6,899 bases of DNA, taken from contig JAOUNZ010000053.1 of the NCBI GenBank assembly GCA_029880665.1, positions 1 to 6,899 of the forward strand, given 5' to 3'. Of the stretch, positions 5,081 through 6,899 are shown one piece after another. Both the position numbers and the translations under genes were made by a program. This DNA is from Candidatus Nitrosopumilus sp. Its GTDB lineage: Archaea; Thermoproteota; Nitrososphaeria; Nitrososphaerales; Nitrosopumilaceae. Each line of letters starts with the position of its first letter. Position 1 is the first letter of the stretch. The notes under the pieces are model-generated. The model had not been told where the DNA came from, did not search any database, and saw only the letters and a program-made list of their open reading frames with translations.

Positions 5081-5429
5081 TTATTCTAGTATGTCTTCAT
5101 CATCTGGTCTCACTGCAGGCTCCCTGATGCATAGGAATTTCAAATATTCCAAACCCGAATTTTCAATAAATTGTTTGGAGGGACATATGCAGAATCGTCT
5201 TATTCGATATGGTATGTTTCCTTGTTGATCTTTAGATTCGTTTTTCTTTCTAATATGTAGTAAATTTCGGATGAACTTGCCTTGAAGTTTAGTTCTTTTT
5301 CCAGGTTCTAGTATGAGTTGTGCTAAACTGTAATTGATTCTAGTGTGTTGTGTGGATGAAAATATTGTTTTATTTGTGTATCTTCATTACGTTTGGCTGA
5401 TTTGATTTCAGATCTCTTTTGTCTGACAT
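5081..5429 (-). pseudogene. Decayed cupin-domain gene with multiple frameshifts
   Basis: No single frame covers this stretch, but joining frames gives a recognisable small cupin of about 115 residues. In order: MSDKR (from ATG 5429); shift near 5413; SEIKSAKRNEDTQIKQYFH and PHNT; shift at 5342-5349; RINYSLAQLILEPGKRTKL; shift at 5275-5286; SSEIYYILERKTNLKINK, then a TAA at 5200-5202, then DDSAYVPPN; shift near 5175; QFIENSGLEYLKFLCI and REPAVRPDDEDILE, ending TAA 5081. EPGKRTKL, SEIYYILE, AYVPPN and ENSGLEYLKFLCI follow the order of cupin motifs 1 and 2. The metal-binding H-x-H expected after KL falls at a shift and is lost. The gene would have begun 5 bases after the stop of the intact cupin upstream. 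Sequencing error could explain one shift but hardly all of them plus a stop. Confidence 0.75.
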
Positions 5430-5434
5430 TTTGC

Positions 5435-5890
5435 CTAAATGATTTTGGAAACATTTGTTTTAAAATCTGACTCATACCATGTTGTTTTGTATGGTGCATT
5501 TTTTCTGGCAAAGATGTTTATTGCAATATGTGCAAACTCTTTTCTCTTGTCGGTTGAACCATGTGTGTGGAGTGTTCTTGCTGGAATATGAACAATATCT
5601 CCTTCATTGAGTCTGATTGTTTCTATTTTTCTTATTTTGAAATTAGTCTTACTTGTTCCATATCTTTTAAAAATTTCAAGACTTCCTTTACCTTTTGTTG
5701 TAATTAATACTTGATTTCCATCATGGAAGTGAAGTTTTGTTCTGGAGCCTTTTTCAAAGTGAACATGATAGATGTCTTGATCTCTTGATTTTATCTTCTC
5801 TGAGAGAACTTTCATCCATGTCTTGTCTGTAAACCAGTTCGGATTTACCATTCTCTTATCGTTGGTACCATGAATGTTAGATTTATTCAT
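5435..5890 (-). CDS. Cupin-domain protein, unknown substrate
   Basis: The 151-residue protein has one conserved beta-barrel of the cupin superfamily. Motif 1 is GSRTKLHFHDGNQVLITTKG (48-67), with probable metal ligands H54, H56 and Q60, the last in the place usually held by Glu. Motif 2 is LNEGDIVHIPARTLHTHGS (94-112) with H108. The N-terminal 40 residues (NPNWFTDKTWMKVL) lie outside the barrel and resemble the aromatic lead-in of single-domain cupins. Enzyme, binding or isomerase function cannot be decided. ATG 5890 is supported by GAGGA 6 bases upstream and follows the SHOCT gene stop by one base, so the two are co-translated. Downstream lie the remains of a second cupin with the similar string RTKL, possibly a paralogue. 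Confidence 0.88.
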   Translation of the reverse strand: MNKSNIHGTNDKRMVNPNWFTDKTWMKVLSEKIKSRDQDIYHVHFEKGSRTKLHFHDGNQVLITTKGKGSLEIFKRYGTSKTNFKIRKIETIRLNEGDIVHIPARTLHTHGSTDKRKEFAHIAINIFARKNAPYKTTWYESDFKTNVSKII

Positions 5891-5891
5891 G

Positions 5892-6257
5892 TTAAATCCT
5901 CGATAAGATCTTCTTCTTTTTCTCTTGGAATTCTTTTTCTGTTAAAACACCTGCCTTTCTTAACTCTCCTAGCTTTTCCAGTGCTACCAAATCTTCATCC
6001 ACCTTTCCTGATATCATTCTTGCAGCAGTTATCCCTTCATTGATTTTTTTAATTCCTTTTTCTTTGATTATTTCTTTTTCTTTGGTTGCTTTTTTTCTTA
6101 ACTCCTCACTTGTTTTTTTTGCTTGACTAGCAGCCATTCCTCCAAACTCTACTGCATCATCTAGGGCTTCATCTGCTCTTTTGATTCCTTCATCTATTGC
6201 TTTGTCTGCTTTTTTGAGAAACCTATCGATGTATCCACCTTTCTTTGCTTTTGCCAT
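5892..6257 (-). CDS. SHOCT-domain helical protein
   Basis: This 121-residue, highly charged protein ends in a SHOCT (short C-terminal) domain at about 89-120: DLVALEKLGELRKAGVLTEK followed by EFQEKKKKIL. SHOCT domains are small helical hairpins found at the ends of many proteins and are thought to mediate oligomerisation. The rest (YIDRFLKKADKAIDEGIKRA and a long lysine- and glutamate-rich stretch) looks like amphipathic helices or coiled coil with no membrane segment or cysteine. Function is unknown; an oligomeric scaffold is inference. ATG 6257 lies about 26 bases from an ATAAT-type box and has no ribosome binding site, suggesting a leaderless first gene. The cupin follows after one base, so the two products may act together. 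Confidence 0.85.
   Translation of the reverse strand: MAKAKKGGYIDRFLKKADKAIDEGIKRADEALDDAVEFGGMAASQAKKTSEELRKKATKEKEIIKEKGIKKINEGITAARMISGKVDEDLVALEKLGELRKAGVLTEKEFQEKKKKILSRI
5897..5901 (-). promoter_or_regulatory. Shine-Dalgarno site of the cupin gene
   Basis: GAGGA on the minus strand lies 6 bases before the ATG at 5890, inside the last codons of the SHOCT gene. It decides the start of the cupin and fits its position as second gene of an operon, where a leaderless mechanism is not available. Confidence 0.55.
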
Positions 6258-6280
6258 GCTGTTTACTAATTCTTAAATCT

Positions 6281-6286
6281 ATTATC
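6281..6286 (-). promoter_or_regulatory. Probable TATA box of the SHOCT-cupin operon
   Basis: On the minus strand GATAAT, in GATAATAGATTTAAG, is centred about 26 bases before the ATG at 6257. The neighbouring TTTAAG is too near the start to serve. Moderate, spacing-based call. Confidence 0.35.
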
Positions 6287-6305
6287 TCTTTCCTACTAGA
6301 ATTGA

Positions 6306-6312
6306 TTTAATA
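6306..6312 (+). promoter_or_regulatory. Probable TATA box of the last gene
   Basis: TTTAATA is centred about 24 bases before the GTG at 6333 and supports that start over the GTG at 6372, for which the nearest AT box (TTATAAT at 6353-6359) is too close. Confidence 0.35.
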
Positions 6313-6332
6313 GCAGGAATTACGTAGCCAAA

Positions 6333-6899
6333 GTGATTTTGGTAACTAATGATTATAATGTAAAAACCATTGTGATAAAAAAAACTATCGAAGAATCTGA
6401 AGCCATGGAAATTGTTGAACAAAAGAAAACTGATCCTTTCAAATCTCTTCTTTCAAGACCAAAAAAAGAAGACATTCACATAGATTCTCTAAATCTGTTC
6501 TATGAAGGCTCGTTGATAGTGTCTGGAAAGTACAATGCTAATTACTTCAGGAAAGCAGTCCATACGATTGATGTTGATTCAAACGTACATGAAGTTGTTT
6601 TAGGTGATGGATTTTTCCCAGTTCGATCAAAGTCTGGTCTTGAAAAGGCATTTGTTGGAAAACGTGGCAAGAACAAGATTGATCTTAATTTGGAAGAGCA
6701 TGTTTTTGTGGAAGGCGAAGATGAATTGACATTTGATCATCACGGTCTGGAAATAGAACTGCCTTTCAAAATCGACTCAAATAACATCGAAAATTACCCT
6801 GATAAAGTATTGGAAACAAATCAAACCAATGTCAAAAAACCTGAATTCTCATACGAGTCTGCAATTGAGAACCTGAAAATCCATTTGAAAAAACCATTG
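6333..6899 (+). CDS. Unrecognised protein, N-terminal part
   Basis: An open frame of 189 codons runs without a stop to the end of the window, so this is a 5' part. I do not recognise the family. After a short start (MILVTNDYNVKTIVIKKTIE) comes a charged segment, EQKKTDPFKSLLSRPKKEDI, then an apparently globular, strand-rich part (HIDSLNLFYEGSLIVSGKYN; HEVVLGDGFFPVR; KIDLNLEEHVFVEGEDELTF) and, from about residue 150, a more polar stretch, NYPDKVLETNQTNVKKPEF. It has no cysteine, no signal peptide and no membrane segment so far. The alternation of hydrophobic and charged residues is that of a real cytosolic protein. GTG 6333 is preferred because of the TATA spacing; GTG 6372 and ATG 6405 are later alternatives. 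It is divergent from the SHOCT gene. Confidence 0.75.
   Translation, partial: MILVTNDYNVKTIVIKKTIEESEAMEIVEQKKTDPFKSLLSRPKKEDIHIDSLNLFYEGSLIVSGKYNANYFRKAVHTIDVDSNVHEVVLGDGFFPVRSKSGLEKAFVGKRGKNKIDLNLEEHVFVEGEDELTFDHHGLEIELPFKIDSNNIENYPDKVLETNQTNVKKPEFSYESAIENLKIHLKKPL

Noticed and set aside
5091..5228. Plus-strand frame from ATG 5091 to TGA 5228 (45 residues)
   Set aside because: It is antisense to the best-preserved part of the cupin pseudogene, has no TATA box at the right distance and resembles nothing; it is a shadow frame.
5323..5511. A separate 62-residue gene on the minus strand
   Set aside because: Its N-terminal part is the intact cupin read out of frame. Its middle (SEIKSAKRNEDTQIKQYFH) is the first part of the cupin pseudogene, and its end follows a frameshift.
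1..6899. tRNA or rRNA genes, CRISPR array, insertion sequences, attachment sites
   Set aside because: I searched by eye for cloverleaf arms, regularly spaced direct repeats, terminal inverted repeats and transposase motifs and saw none. A covariance-model scan would be more sensitive.

Overview
The window looks like a chromosomal segment from an AT-rich ammonia-oxidising archaeon (Nitrososphaerota/Thaumarchaeota, Nitrosopumilus-like). The evidence is an archaeal EF-1 alpha next to ribosomal protein S10, an archaeal RNA polymerase subunit P, a DnaJ-ferredoxin fusion of the kind known from this phylum, a hydroxyacyl-CoA dehydrogenase of the type assigned to its carbon-fixation cycle, and TATA boxes placed about 24-28 bases before start codons, as expected for leaderless archaeal transcripts. 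The taxon is an inference from gene content; no 16S gene is present.

Layout. 1-890 (+): the end of EF-1 alpha, then rps10, then rpoP, an information-processing block. 893-1687 (-): a two-finger C2H2 protein, a protein with three tandem four-cysteine zinc modules, and a 40-residue ribbon-helix-helix-like protein. 1764-2273 (+): a SLOG/TIGR00725-family nucleotide-binding protein, converging with a 3-hydroxyacyl-CoA dehydrogenase (2260-3402, -). 3456-4348 (+): a 55-residue C2H2 protein, a small single-pass membrane protein and a HIT hydrolase, converging with DnaJ-ferredoxin (4345-5019, -). 5081-6257 (-): a decayed cupin pseudogene, an intact cupin and a SHOCT-domain protein. 6333-6899 (+): the start of an unrecognised protein that runs off the window.

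Genes are packed tightly. The three convergent pairs are separated by 2 bases or overlap by 4 or 14 bases, so their transcripts must end inside or at the edge of the opposing gene. Divergent pairs share short promoter regions; at 3426-3431 one palindromic TTATAA sits at the right distance from both flanking starts. TATA position and homology argue for shorter starts than the longest open frames in the SLOG, HIT, membrane and DnaJ-ferredoxin genes.

The most notable items are: (1) a cupin pseudogene at 5081-5429, recovered by stitching reading frames, with about four frameshifts and a stop, directly behind an intact cupin; (2) two real-looking genes below 60 residues, a C2H2 protein and a ribbon-helix-helix protein; (3) a concentration of small zinc-binding proteins, including a three-module protein of a type I cannot name; (4) an RpoP whose second zinc half-site reads C-x-C rather than C-x2-C. 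I see no mobile element, CRISPR array, tRNA or rRNA.
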